A stretch of DNA of 62,624 bases from Prevotella sp. (lineage in GTDB: Bacteria; Bacteroidota; Bacteroidia; Bacteroidales; Bacteroidaceae). This document shows positions 35,802 through 45,587 of this stretch, one piece after another. How positions within the stretch are numbered: position 1 is the stretch's first letter; each line of letters begins with the position of its first letter. The stretch spans positions 1 to 62,624 of the forward strand of contig JAGCDO010000011.1 in assembly GCA_017651265.1 (NCBI GenBank), read 5' to 3'. Below the pieces are notes generated by a model. That model saw only the letters and a program-made list of their open reading frames with translations. It was not told the DNA's origin and ran no database searches. The translations under genes and the position numbers were made by a program.

Positions 35802-35860
35802 TTCCCACGTTGGGAACAATTTATTCCCATGTTGGGAACATTTTATTCCCATGTTGGAAA
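35802..35860. repeat. Three TTCCCA-N3-TGGGAA palindromes at exact 22-bp pitch
   Basis: Units at 35802-35816, 35824-35838 and 35846-35860 (last arm degenerate, TGGAAA), each 15 bp with a 7-nt AT-rich spacer. The same family is present as two units at 1511-1547. The array lies upstream of both uvrA and the second RpoD-like gene. Confidence 0.85.
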
Positions 35861-36019
35861 CAAATCCTTCTGTTGCTCTTATTATTGTTGCAGGGGAAGG
35901 ATTAAACATGGACATCAGTATTGTTTATTTATCATAATGTCGATTAGGATGAAATTGATGTATATCATGTTTTAATGCAATTTAACCATTTCGCGCGTAC
36001 AACTTATTGTATTTTTTTG

Positions 36020-36027
36020 TAATTTTG
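36020..36027 (+). promoter_or_regulatory. Candidate -7 box of the second sigma factor gene
   Basis: TAATTTTG matches TAnnTTTG, 72 bp before the ATG at 36100. A second match, TATTTTTG at 36081-36088 with TTTG 22 bp upstream, is closer to the gene and could be used instead. Confidence 0.45.
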
Positions 36028-36099
36028 CATCGATTTGCGAATATAATTGAGTTATTTGACTGAGTATCAATATTTTAAGGTATTTTTGAGGTATAAAAG

Positions 36100-36972
36100 A
36101 TGAGACAGCTAAAGATTCAGAAAAGTATCACCAACCGCTCAAGTGAAGCTCTTGACAAGTATCTTGTTGAAATTGGACGTGCACCATTGATCTCTATTGA
36201 TGAGGAAATTGAGCTTGCACAGAAGATACGTAAAGGCGGACCAGAAGGCGAAGCAGCAAAGGATAAGTTGGTTACAGCCAACCTGCGTTTCGTTGTGTCC
36301 GTAGCAAAACAGTATCAGCATCAGGGCTTGACGTTGACAGACTTGATTGATGAGGGTAACATCGGCTTGATCAAGGCCGCACAAAAATTTGATGAAACAC
36401 GTGGATTTAAGTTCATCAGCTACGCCGTATGGTGGATCCGTCAGAGCATCCTCCAGGCCATTGCTGAGCAGAGCCGTATCGTTCGTCTGCCACTTAACCA
36501 GGTAGGTAGCTTGAACAAAATCAACCACGAAATCAACCGTTTCGAGCAGGAAAACCAGCGCCACCCTTCTGTGAGCGAGCTGGCAGAAGCTACTCAGCTG
36601 GACGAGGACAAGATCGGTCAGAGTCTGGCAGCCGACGGTCATCATGTAAGTATCGACGCTCCTTTCCAGGATGGTGAGGACAACTGTATGCTGGATGTCA
36701 TGCCCAGCGGCGATGACAGTCGTACCGACCGCCAGGTTGATCACGAATCCATGGCGCAGGAACTGAAAGCCGTCCTGTCGAAAGTATTGAAAGAGCGTGA
36801 AATCATCATTATCCGCGAGTGCTTTGGCATTGATTGCCATGAGAAAGGTCTCGAGGAGATTGGTGATGAACTGGGACTTACACGTGAACGAGTTCGTCAG
36901 ATCCGTGAAAAGAGTATCGCCAAATTACGTGAAAGCGGAAATGCCAAGATACTCATGAAATACTTGGGATAA
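36100..36972 (+). CDS. RpoD-like sigma-70 factor, paralog of the primary sigma factor
   Basis: A 290-residue sigma factor, strongly similar along its length to the one at 9060-9923. Both open with MRQLKI-KSITNR; shared parts include [20 protein letters not shown] and [12 protein letters not shown] in region 4.2. Differences are concentrated in regions 3 and 4.1, for example RECFGIDCHEKGLEEIGDE here against [19 protein letters not shown] in rpoD. It probably recognises a related promoter set as a group 2 factor. The gene is divergent from uvrA and 5 bp upstream of the DUF5686 gene, so may be co-transcribed with it. Confidence 0.92.
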   Translation: MRQLKIQKSITNRSSEALDKYLVEIGRAPLISIDEEIELAQKIRKGGPEGEAAKDKLVTANLRFVVSVAKQYQHQGLTLTDLIDEGNIGLIKAAQKFDETRGFKFISYAVWWIRQSILQAIAEQSRIVRLPLNQVGSLNKINHEINRFEQENQRHPSVSELAEATQLDEDKIGQSLAADGHHVSIDAPFQDGEDNCMLDVMPSGDDSRTDRQVDHESMAQELKAVLSKVLKEREIIIIRECFGIDCHEKGLEEIGDELGLTRERVRQIREKSIAKLRESGNAKILMKYLG

Positions 36973-36977
36973 ACAAC

Positions 36978-39017
36978 GTGCCTCCTTCTTTCCTTTCACG
37001 ACTGGTCATCATTCTTTTAGCCACTTCATCGTTAAGTGTGCATGCGAAGGATCAAATTGATACCATCGCCCTGAACCGTGTGTTCAACTACAGATCAGTC
37101 ATGCAGAATGACATCGAGGGTACGACCATGAATGTCTATCTGAGATATCATCTGCGAACGGATAAGAAGAACAAACTATTACTCACCGTGCCTTCCATGT
37201 ATGTACTGGCACGGAAGAACAACAGGGAGTTTGTGGGTGAGACCTACAGAAAGGTCAGATTCCTGGATGTGCAGGATTATGATGCCACCCTGCAGGTGGC
37301 CGTGGGAACAGTACCACGATATAAGTTCACCATGCCTACTGTGAGACTCTATCTCACCCCCAAACTCTATGATGTGACGCTGATTGGCGACCATCTCCTC
37401 TCCCCTTTTCATTTCAGGAACCGATCATTCTACCGCTATGGTGTCACGCTGCTAACAGATCAGCGCGTGGAAATCGTGTTCCGACCCAAGAAATACAACA
37501 CGCAGTTGGTGAGTGGTAAGGCAATAGCCGACTACAACACTGGTCGAATCATCTCCGTTGAATTGTCTGGAGAATACGACATGATACGCTTCCATCTTCA
37601 GGCGGAGATGGGCGATTCCGGGGAACTGTCGTTGGTTCCCAAAAGTTGTGACGTGAACTGTGTGTTCAAGTATTTGGGGAATAAGATTACAGGCGATTTC
37701 CACACCGAAGCGAATCAGTTAGTGGAACTGCCTGACAGTATCGTCAACAGTCATAGTATGGCGTTGATGGATAGTATCAGACCGGTTCCCCTACCCTCTT
37801 TCATGCAATCAATCTATCACCAATACGACTCGCTGGATGCATTGACCGTTCCTACCACCAAGAAGAAGAAAAAGAACATGGCCAAGACCATCCTGTGGGA
37901 TGCTGTGGGTGATAACCTGGTGAACCGCATCAAGGGAACCTTCGGTACCAACGACCAAGGCTACTACCGTATCTCCCCTATCCTCAATCCGCTCTATCTG
38001 GGCTATAGCGACCGTAAGGGTATCTACTACAAGATGAAGCTCAACGGCAGCTATGCGTTCACAGAGAACCAGCTATTGAGTCTTAATGCACGCCTGGGCT
38101 ACCGCTTCAAGTTCCATGAGTTTTATTTCAGCGTACCGCTCAGATATACCTATGATAAGGAGAAACATGGCTATGTTGAATTGGAGGTTGGTAGAGGAAA
38201 CAAGATAACGAGTTCCAATATCAGACAACAACTGAAGGAGGAATTCCCGGATCTGACTGATTGGGATCTCAATCAAAGCAGGTTGGATGATTTCCGCGAC
38301 TCGTATGTTAAGATGCGTGCGAATCATGACATATCCGATCTGTGGAGTATCACAGCTGGTTATACCTATCATCGTCGTACGGCCGTTGACAAACAGTTCT
38401 TCCGCTCCATCAACATGCCTGTAGCCTATCACTCCATGGCTCCTATGATACAGACGCAGATACGCCCATGGGGATGGAACGGTCCGATCTTCACCTTGAA
38501 CTACGAACAAGGCATCAAAGGAATCGGAAAGGCCAATATGGAATATGGACGAGTGGAGTTCGATGCTATCTGGCTCAGGAAGTTCTTCCGTCTGCGCTCA
38601 CTGTCATTACGTGGTGGCTCGGGCTATTTCTTCCAGAAAGGGCATGATGCCTATTTCCTTGACTTCGAGAACTTCCGTGAAGACTATATGCCTGGCGGGT
38701 GGAACGACGACTGGACGGGTGAGTTCCTGTTGCTGAACCGTGAGATGTATAACACCTCGCGCTATTATGTCCGTGCCAACATGACGTATGAGTCACCGCT
38801 GATGCTGATGTCTCGACTCCCCATCGTGGGTAAGGTGATAGAGATGGAACGGGTGTATGTAAGCGGACTGCTCGTCGATAAGCTTCATCCCTATACGGAA
38901 TGGGGATACGGCTTCACCAACCGGTTGTTCTCTATCGGAGCCTTTGTGGCTACGAAGAACTTCAAATACGATGGCATCGGTTGCAGAGTCGGACTGGAAC
39001 TCTTCCGCGACTGGTAA
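36978..39017 (+). CDS. DUF5686-family outer-membrane protein
   Basis: A 679-residue exported protein: a signal peptide (residues 1-23), an N-terminal beta-rich domain, a basic low-complexity stretch (TTKKKKKNMAKT near residue 297), and a long C-terminal region of alternating aromatic/hydrophobic strands with YYKMKLNGSYAFTENQLLSLNARLGYRF, the look of an outer-membrane beta-barrel. It ends in the aromatic residue Trp. Function in the family is not established. The start is GTG at 36978, 5 bp after the sigma factor stop; no better ATG lies before the signal peptide. Confidence 0.8.
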   Translation: MPPSFLSRLVIILLATSSLSVHAKDQIDTIALNRVFNYRSVMQNDIEGTTMNVYLRYHLRTDKKNKLLLTVPSMYVLARKNNREFVGETYRKVRFLDVQDYDATLQVAVGTVPRYKFTMPTVRLYLTPKLYDVTLIGDHLLSPFHFRNRSFYRYGVTLLTDQRVEIVFRPKKYNTQLVSGKAIADYNTGRIISVELSGEYDMIRFHLQAEMGDSGELSLVPKSCDVNCVFKYLGNKITGDFHTEANQLVELPDSIVNSHSMALMDSIRPVPLPSFMQSIYHQYDSLDALTVPTTKKKKKNMAKTILWDAVGDNLVNRIKGTFGTNDQGYYRISPILNPLYLGYSDRKGIYYKMKLNGSYAFTENQLLSLNARLGYRFKFHEFYFSVPLRYTYDKEKHGYVELEVGRGNKITSSNIRQQLKEEFPDLTDWDLNQSRLDDFRDSYVKMRANHDISDLWSITAGYTYHRRTAVDKQFFRSINMPVAYHSMAPMIQTQIRPWGWNGPIFTLNYEQGIKGIGKANMEYGRVEFDAIWLRKFFRLRSLSLRGGSGYFFQKGHDAYFLDFENFREDYMPGGWNDDWTGEFLLLNREMYNTSRYYVRANMTYESPLMLMSRLPIVGKVIEMERVYVSGLLVDKLHPYTEWGYGFTNRLFSIGAFVATKNFKYDGIGCRVGLELFRDW

Positions 39018-39036
39018 TACAAAACAACCTAAACCT

Positions 39037-42000
39037 ATGAACCAGAAAGAACAACTAACCGTCTATAAGGCAAGTGCAGGAAGTGGTAAGACTTTCCGTC
39101 TTGCTTGTGAGTACATCAAGCTACTCATAGACAACCCTATACGATACCGTCATATCCTTGCTGTTACCTTCACCAACAAGGCAACCGAGGAGATGAAGCA
39201 TCGCATCCTGTCGCAGCTCTACGGCATCTGGAAGAAACTTTCCTCTTCGGATGAATATCTCAAGGAGGTGATGGTGAGTCTGCAGATTGACCAGGATATG
39301 GCTTCCAAGAAGGCGGGTATCGCCCTGCACCAACTGTTGCACGACTACAATTATTTCCGTGTGGAAACCATCGACAGCTTCTTTCAGACGGTACTGCGCA
39401 ACCTGGCCAGGGAGCTGGATCTCACAGCGAACCTGCGGGTGGAACTCAATGACGACCAGGTGGAGGAACAGGCTGTTGATATGCTGATTGAGCAACTGCA
39501 GAAAGACGATCTGATCCTGAAATGGCTCATCAGCTATATCGAGCAGAGCATTGAGGAAGATAAGTCGTGGAACGTCATCGGACATGTGAAGAAATTCGGT
39601 AAGACCATCTTCAGGGAGTATTACAAGAGTCATAGTGAGGAACTCAATGCGCGTATTGCTCAGAAAGGTTTCTTCAAACAATATGTCAAGGAACTGGAGT
39701 CGTTGCGCGCTCAGGCCAAGAAGACCATGAATGACATGGGTGACCAGTTCTTTAAGGTTATCAATGAACACGGTCTTACACCCGACAGCTTCGCCAATAA
39801 GAACAGAGGTATCTCCAGCTATTTCAAGAAGCTACAGGGTAATGATTTCAGTAATAAGACATGCTTTAATGCTACTGTAGAGAAATGTCTTACTGACAGT
39901 GAGAAGTGGACCAGTAAGAGCAGTCCTGACCGCACCACCATTCTTTCTTTGGCAGAAAGCACCCTGATACCGTTGCTGACGGAAGCAGAACGCATCCGTA
40001 TGCAGCAATGGAAGGTATACCTCTCGGCCGATTGTACGCTCAAGCATCTGAATCAGCTTCGTCTGCTCAGTAATATCGAGCAGCAAGTAAGAAAGCTCAA
40101 CGAGGAAGCCAACCGGTTTCTGTTGAGCGATACCCAGCAGTTCCTGAATGATTTGATAGACGATAGCGACAGTCCGTTTATCTTCGAGAAGATCGGTGCC
40201 CAGCTGGAGCATATCATGATTGATGAGTTCCAGGACACCAGTACGGTACAATGGAAGAACTTCAAGCTGTTACTCGAGGAAACGATGAGCCGTGATGCCA
40301 GCGAACTGCCACCGAACGTCATCCGTAACATGATCGTGGGTGATGTAAAACAAAGCATCTACCGCTGGCGCAATGGCGACTGGCGGTTGCTGAACGGTAT
40401 CGACAAGCAGTTCAAACAGGGTGCTCATCAGCTCTATACACATCATCTCGACAAGAATTATCGTTCCTCGTCTCATGTGGTTCACTTCAACAATGCCTTC
40501 TTTATGCAAGCTTCAGAACTGGAACACGACAGCGAAAAGGAACTGAATGCAGAGGGAGCCGCCGAGCTGCAGCAAGCCTATGCAGATGTGAAACAGATTT
40601 GTTTCCAGGAACAGTTCCGTGAGTCCGGCATGGTTAGAATAACCCTTTTACCTCAGACAGACTATGATGAAGAGGTGATGAAGACCTTAGGCAGCTATGT
40701 GGATGAACTGATGGAACGGAAGATCCCGCAGCAGGATATTGCCATCCTGGTGAGAAGTAACCGCTATATCCCTAAGATCGCCGATTATTTCTTGCAGACA
40801 CGACCCGATGTGACCATTATCAGCGACGAGGCCTTCCGTCTGGACGCTTCACTGGCTGTATGTACTTTGGTCAGTGCCATGCAACTGCTCATCCGTGAAA
40901 ACGATCAGTTGGCTCGTGCCAGTGTTGAGAAAGCCTATTATACTATTCACAAGGCACCCTTGGGCAGTCTGCTCGACGATGCCCGGACCACCCTACTCCA
41001 TCTGCCCATGGTGGATATGGTGGAACAACTGTACCAGCTGTTGCAGCTCAGTAAGCTGAACGACCAAGGTGCTTACCTTTGCACTTTCTTCGACAAAGTG
41101 AATGACTTTGTGACTGATAATGGTACAGATATTGAGGGATTCCTCACGCTATGGGAAGAGAGCATTCATGAGAAGACCATCCCCAGCGACAACAAAACAG
41201 GTATTAGAGTGATCAGTATCCATAAGTCGAAGGGGCTGGAATTCAAGCATGTTATCGTCCCCTATTGCGATTGGCGTCTGGAGTTAGGTGGAACCCTTTG
41301 GTGCCAGCCCACAGCAGCGCCCTACAACCAGTTACCCCTTGTACCGGTTGATTATAGCGGTAAGCTGAAAGACACCATCTACGAGCAGGATTATGTCTTT
41401 GAGCACCTGCAGAACTGCGTGGATAACCTCAACCTGCTCTATGTGGTCTTTACCCGTGCCAAGGAAAACCTCTTCGTGATTGGTCGGAGGGACGCTACAG
41501 GAACAAGGAGTATGCTCATACAACAGGTACTTGACAAGCTGGAGTTAGACGGTGCCCGGAAAGAGATGCCTGAAGAGAAAGACCAGCCTATCCGCTTTGA
41601 ATACGGATCATGGTCGGCTGATGCTCCATCAGACAAGAAAAAGGATCTTTCTTCCAACGTATTCCTCAAGCAGTCCGAACCCATGCATATAGATGTGGAG
41701 AGTTACGACAGTCGTGTGGACTTCCGTCAGAGTAACCCCAGTAAGGACTTTGTCGATGATTCTTCATTAACCGACGAGGAGCGACAGCGCAATCAGTACG
41801 TCAAGATGGGTAATATCCTGCACCACCTGTTCTCGCAGATCCGTACCACGAAAGATATTCCTGGCGTATTACGGCAACTGGAATACGATGGTGTGTTGTA
41901 TGATGAGGAGATCTCTGCTGAGAAGATCAAAACGATGCTCGAGAAACGCTTAACCCATCCAAAGGTAAGTGATTGGTTCTCTGATAAATGGGATTTATTC

Positions 42001-42240
42001 AATGAATGCAGTATTATCCGTACAGACGAGCACGGAGAACTTGTGGAACGCCGTCCTGACAGGGTGATGACAGACGGTGAACGAACCATTGTAGTTGACT
42101 TCAAATTCGGTGGTCAGCGGGAGGAATACCACCAGCAGGTGCGTGAGTATATGCAACTGTTGCAGCAGATGGGTCATCCCCAGGTAGAAGGTTATCTGTG
42201 GTACGTATATAGTAATCAGATCAAGGAGGTGAACGTATGA
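39037..42240 (+). CDS. addA: ATP-dependent helicase/nuclease AddA-type subunit (UvrD-like helicase with nuclease domain)
   Basis: Processes double-strand DNA ends for recombination together with AddB. The 1067-residue protein has Walker A KASAGSGKT, FTNKATEEMKHRI, the Walker B DEFQDTS, VGDVKQSIYRWRNGD and VISIHKSKGLEF of the UvrD/RecB helicase family, and a C-terminal PD-(D/E)xK nuclease core VVDFKFGG. ATG 39037 is preferred to one at 38944, since the latter lies inside the DUF5686 gene and the family starts at the KASAGSGKT region. Its stop overlaps the AddB start (ATGA). Confidence 0.92.
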   Translation: MNQKEQLTVYKASAGSGKTFRLACEYIKLLIDNPIRYRHILAVTFTNKATEEMKHRILSQLYGIWKKLSSSDEYLKEVMVSLQIDQDMASKKAGIALHQLLHDYNYFRVETIDSFFQTVLRNLARELDLTANLRVELNDDQVEEQAVDMLIEQLQKDDLILKWLISYIEQSIEEDKSWNVIGHVKKFGKTIFREYYKSHSEELNARIAQKGFFKQYVKELESLRAQAKKTMNDMGDQFFKVINEHGLTPDSFANKNRGISSYFKKLQGNDFSNKTCFNATVEKCLTDSEKWTSKSSPDRTTILSLAESTLIPLLTEAERIRMQQWKVYLSADCTLKHLNQLRLLSNIEQQVRKLNEEANRFLLSDTQQFLNDLIDDSDSPFIFEKIGAQLEHIMIDEFQDTSTVQWKNFKLLLEETMSRDASELPPNVIRNMIVGDVKQSIYRWRNGDWRLLNGIDKQFKQGAHQLYTHHLDKNYRSSSHVVHFNNAFFMQASELEHDSEKELNAEGAAELQQAYADVKQICFQEQFRESGMVRITLLPQTDYDEEVMKTLGSYVDELMERKIPQQDIAILVRSNRYIPKIADYFLQTRPDVTIISDEAFRLDASLAVCTLVSAMQLLIRENDQLARASVEKAYYTIHKAPLGSLLDDARTTLLHLPMVDMVEQLYQLLQLSKLNDQGAYLCTFFDKVNDFVTDNGTDIEGFLTLWEESIHEKTIPSDNKTGIRVISIHKSKGLEFKHVIVPYCDWRLELGGTLWCQPTAAPYNQLPLVPVDYSGKLKDTIYEQDYVFEHLQNCVDNLNLLYVVFTRAKENLFVIGRRDATGTRSMLIQQVLDKLELDGARKEMPEEKDQPIRFEYGSWSADAPSDKKKDLSSNVFLKQSEPMHIDVESYDSRVDFRQSNPSKDFVDDSSLTDEERQRNQYVKMGNILHHLFSQIRTTKDIPGVLRQLEYDGVLYDEEISAEKIKTMLEKRLTHPKVSDWFSDKWDLFNECSIIRTDEHGELVERRPDRVMTDGERTIVVDFKFGGQREEYHQQVREYMQLLQQMGHPQVEGYLWYVYSNQIKEVNV

Positions 42241-45017
42241 AGACATTCCTGGAATTCGTCGCAGAAGACATCATCAAGAAACATGGAACAGAGCTGTCGA
42301 GAATCGCAGTGGTGTTCCCCAACAAACGTGCCTCATTGTACCTGAACGGCTACTTAGCCAGCTTGGCAGGGAAACCCTTATGGAGTCCTGCTTATGTCAC
42401 CATCAGCGACTTGTTCCGTCAGCAGTCGGATTTGATGGTGGGCGACTCGGTGAAACTCATTTGTGAACTCTACAAGAGCTTCATCCAATGCACGGGTATC
42501 GAGGAGACGCTCGACCATTTCTATGGCTGGGGACAGCTGTTATTGGCTGATTTCGATGATATAGACAAGAATATGGTGGATGCCGATCAGGTATTTGCCA
42601 ACCTGCGAAACCTGCATGAGCTGGATAGTGTTGACTATCTCTCAGACGAGCAGAAGCGCATCCTCAGGAAGTTCTTCAGTAACTTCACCGACGATCATCA
42701 AACCACACTCAAACGGAAGTTCCTTGAACTGTGGAGTCATTTCAGCGAGATCTATCATGATTATCGCAACCGTCTCCGTCAGCAAGGTCTGGCCTACGAA
42801 GGAATGCTCTATCGGGAAGTAACCGAGAATGAGCAGTTGTCATTGTCGTACGACCATTACATCTTTGTGGGATTCAACTTGTTGCAGAAGGTTGAACAGA
42901 AACTGTTCCAGACATTGAAGGATGAGCAGAAGGCCTCGTTCTACTGGGATTTCGATCATTATTATATGAAAGGAACGCGCGATAGGTTGCTCCCTGAGAA
43001 CGAAGCAGGGCATTTCATCTCATCTTATTTATCACGCTTCCCCAACGAACTCGACAGTAGCGATCCCGTTATCTACAACCATCTCAACCACGACAAGCAG
43101 GTAACGTTTATCAGTGCCCAGACCGAGAATGTGCAGGCACGCTACATCAGTCAGTGGCTCCAGGAAGAAAACCGTATAGCCGACGGCAGGAAAACGGTCA
43201 TTGTGATGTGCGATGAATCCATCCTCCCCACAGCTGTCCACTGTCTTCCCCCGTCGGTCGAAGAGATGAATGTCACCACGGGCTATCCTTTGCAGCATGC
43301 CCTCATCAGTTCGCTGGTGAAACATGTAGTCAACCATCATCTCTATGGGGGAAGGAGGACCTATAAACAAGTGATGCGGCACCCGTATTACTCCCTGCTC
43401 ACTGCAGCTGAGACACCAGTAACCATCAGTCATGCAACGCCTTCCACGCTCAATGCCCATCTGCTGAACGTGGTCCGTGCAGTGGCTATGGATGATTCCC
43501 ACTCACAGTTCGAGCAGGAAGCGATCTTTAGGATGTACACCTTACTGAACCGTCTGCAGAACATCCTCACCACCGACCAGCTCGATATCGACCTGGTAAC
43601 CTACCAGAAAATGCTGAACCAGCTCATCGCCAGTACATCGATTCCTTTCCATGGAGAACCGGCAAGAGGTATTCAGCTCATGGGCGTACTCGAAACCAGG
43701 AACCTCGACTTCGATCATGTGCTCATTCTCTCGTGTCAGGAAGGGAACATGCCCAAGGGCGTGAACGATTCCAGCTTCATCCCCTACTCCATCCGCAAGG
43801 CCTACGGACTCACCACCATCGATCATAAGGTGGCGGTATATGCGTATTATTTCCACCGACTCATCCAGCGGGCAAAGGACGTAACCATCCTCTATAACAA
43901 CTCCACAGAAGACGGTCATACGGGCGAGATGAGCAGGTTCATGCTCCAGCTCATGGTAGAGAGTAACCTGAACATCGAAAGGAAAACGCTGCAGACAGGT
44001 CAGGAACAGACTCCCCTGAATCCCGACCCCATAGAAAAGGCGCCAGAGGTCGTTACCAAGCTCCGCGCCATCGCCCAGAAAGGCTTCTACCCCACCTACA
44101 TCAACCGCTATCTCCGCTGTCAGCTGCAGTTCTACTACAACGATATCGAAGGCATCCGCGAGCCTGACGAGATGGATGAAGAGAAGATAGACAACCGTAC
44201 CTTTGGTAATATCTTCCACAAAGCCTCGGAGTATCTGTACACGAAGATGCGGCGCAGCGACCTGATGATCATGCCTGAAGACATTGAGTTCATACAGAAG
44301 AACCCGCAGGAGATAGAGATGGCTGTTGACAAAGCTTTCAAGGAAGAGGTGTTTGATAAACGACAAACGCCCACCGGTGCACAGAATGATCTGAACGGAC
44401 TCCAGCTCATCAACCGTGAGGTGGTGATTCATTACCTGAAACGACTGCTCAGGATAGACAAACAATTAGCGCCTTTCCAGGTAATCGGACTTGAAGAGAA
44501 GGTAGATGGCATCATGGAGATCAATACTTCTGCCGGAAAGATGACCGTCAAGATGGGCGGAATCATCGACCGTTTAGATATGGTATGGGACCAGGAAGCG
44601 GGAACCCAGCGAATACGTGTGGTTGATTACAAGACCGGCAGTAAAGCGCTCACATCGAAGATCAACACGGTGGAGGAAATCTTTGAGCAACCCATCGTTC
44701 CGCAGAAACATGCCAACTACTATCTGCAAACCATGTTGTACTCCCTTTTTGTACAACACGATGCGAAACACAATAAGAATCATCTGCCCGTAGCACCCGC
44801 ATTACTGTTCATACAACACTCAGGGGCCGACGACTATGATCCGATTCTGCCCATGGGGAAAGAGAAGATGAAGGATATCAGTCGGTATGAGGAACCGTTC
44901 AGCAAGGGTATCCAAGAGGTGCTCACAGAGATCTTCGAGCCGTCAGTACCCTTCAAGCCTACTGCCGACCGCGCCATATGCGCCATCTGTCCCTACCGTC
45001 AGTTCTGCGGTTTATAA
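42237..45017 (+). CDS. addB: AddB-type subunit of the recombination nuclease (PD-(D/E)xK nuclease with Fe-S cluster)
   Basis: A 926-residue protein that starts with IAVVFPNKRASLYLNGYLA in place of an intact Walker A, as in the inactivated helicase domain of AddB. The nuclease part has GNIFHKASEYL and RVVDYKTGSKAL. Cysteines near residue 627 and at 915, 918 and 924 (CAICPYRQFC) form the four-Cys iron-sulfur staple typical of AddB. It overlaps addA by 4 bp (ATGA), so the two are translationally coupled. The gene ends directly against the convergent cdd gene, with no gap. Confidence 0.9.
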   Translation: MKTFLEFVAEDIIKKHGTELSRIAVVFPNKRASLYLNGYLASLAGKPLWSPAYVTISDLFRQQSDLMVGDSVKLICELYKSFIQCTGIEETLDHFYGWGQLLLADFDDIDKNMVDADQVFANLRNLHELDSVDYLSDEQKRILRKFFSNFTDDHQTTLKRKFLELWSHFSEIYHDYRNRLRQQGLAYEGMLYREVTENEQLSLSYDHYIFVGFNLLQKVEQKLFQTLKDEQKASFYWDFDHYYMKGTRDRLLPENEAGHFISSYLSRFPNELDSSDPVIYNHLNHDKQVTFISAQTENVQARYISQWLQEENRIADGRKTVIVMCDESILPTAVHCLPPSVEEMNVTTGYPLQHALISSLVKHVVNHHLYGGRRTYKQVMRHPYYSLLTAAETPVTISHATPSTLNAHLLNVVRAVAMDDSHSQFEQEAIFRMYTLLNRLQNILTTDQLDIDLVTYQKMLNQLIASTSIPFHGEPARGIQLMGVLETRNLDFDHVLILSCQEGNMPKGVNDSSFIPYSIRKAYGLTTIDHKVAVYAYYFHRLIQRAKDVTILYNNSTEDGHTGEMSRFMLQLMVESNLNIERKTLQTGQEQTPLNPDPIEKAPEVVTKLRAIAQKGFYPTYINRYLRCQLQFYYNDIEGIREPDEMDEEKIDNRTFGNIFHKASEYLYTKMRRSDLMIMPEDIEFIQKNPQEIEMAVDKAFKEEVFDKRQTPTGAQNDLNGLQLINREVVIHYLKRLLRIDKQLAPFQVIGLEEKVDGIMEINTSAGKMTVKMGGIIDRLDMVWDQEAGTQRIRVVDYKTGSKALTSKINTVEEIFEQPIVPQKHANYYLQTMLYSLFVQHDAKHNKNHLPVAPALLFIQHSGADDYDPILPMGKEKMKDISRYEEPFSKGIQEVLTEIFEPSVPFKPTADRAICAICPYRQFCGL

Positions 45018-45497
45018 CTACCGCATGGATTCCTCCACGAAGCACAGCGGAAGGAGATCGCGTATCGTATCAATCACATACACGCCCTTCGTACCGTAGA
45101 GGTAGATCTTCATGGGCTTACCATACCGCTGCTCTATCTCGAGGATTACCTGACGACAGGAGCCGCAGGGAGAAACAGGATCTTCGGTAAAGCCTTTGTC
45201 ATTACGGGCAGCAATAGCGATGGCCTCTATCGACAATTCGGGATGCTGTGCCTGTGCGGCAAAGATGGCCGTACGTTCTGCACAGAGCGTTACGGGGAAG
45301 GCCGCATTCTCCTGGTTGGCTCCAATGATTTCAGAACCATCTTCCAATCGTATGGCCGCCCCTACCCTGAAGTGTGAATAGGGAGAATAGCTGTTGTCAG
45401 TAGCCTGCATGGCTTTCTGCACCAGCCGCTGTTCCGCCTCGTTCAGTTCCTCCAACTGACAGAACCGCACTTCTTGTTTTATTTCTATCGTTTTCAT
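45018..45497 (-). CDS. cdd: Cytidine deaminase
   Basis: Deaminates cytidine and deoxycytidine in pyrimidine salvage. The zinc site is complete: Cys72-Ala-Glu74 (TLCAERTAIFAAQ) and PCGSC with Cys111 and Cys114. At 159 residues it fits the tetrameric class. The stop TAG abuts the addB stop. No clear promoter was seen upstream; repeats begin shortly before the gene (45519). Confidence 0.94.
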   Translation of the reverse strand: MKTIEIKQEVRFCQLEELNEAEQRLVQKAMQATDNSYSPYSHFRVGAAIRLEDGSEIIGANQENAAFPVTLCAERTAIFAAQAQHPELSIEAIAIAARNDKGFTEDPVSPCGSCRQVILEIEQRYGKPMKIYLYGTKGVYVIDTIRDLLPLCFVEESMR

Positions 45498-45518
45498 ATT
45501 TAATAGTTTTTATTTTGT

Positions 45519-45552
45519 GGGCGCGAGGGCGCGGAGGTACGGGGGTACGAGA
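45519..45552. repeat. G-rich direct repeat block
   Basis: A block of units of the type GCGCGGAGGTACGGGGGTACGAG. A close relative lies at about 1646-1667 (GCGGAGGCGCGGTGGTGCGAG). In both places a CCCCTCC hairpin follows, so the two elements may move or spread together. Confidence 0.5.
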
Positions 45553-45569
45553 TATGCTTCGCTTCCGCT

Positions 45570-45587
45570 CCCCTCCTTATGGAGGGG
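45570..45587. repeat. CCCCTCC/GGAGGGG hairpin at the stop codon of the beta-helix gene
   Basis: A perfect 7-bp stem (45570-45576 with 45581-45587) and TTAT loop. On the minus strand the arm directly follows the stop codon TAA of the beta-helix lipoprotein, and the last codons GCC ACC CCC look repeat-derived. Confidence 0.75.

Larger units (their letters stand above)
35691..36099. other. Intergenic region between divergent uvrA and second sigma factor gene
   Basis: This 409-bp gap holds the uvrA -7 box (35715-35722), three TTCCCA palindromes at 22-bp pitch (35802-35860), and candidate boxes for the sigma gene. The stretch 35870-36000 shows nothing recognisable. Confidence 0.7.
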
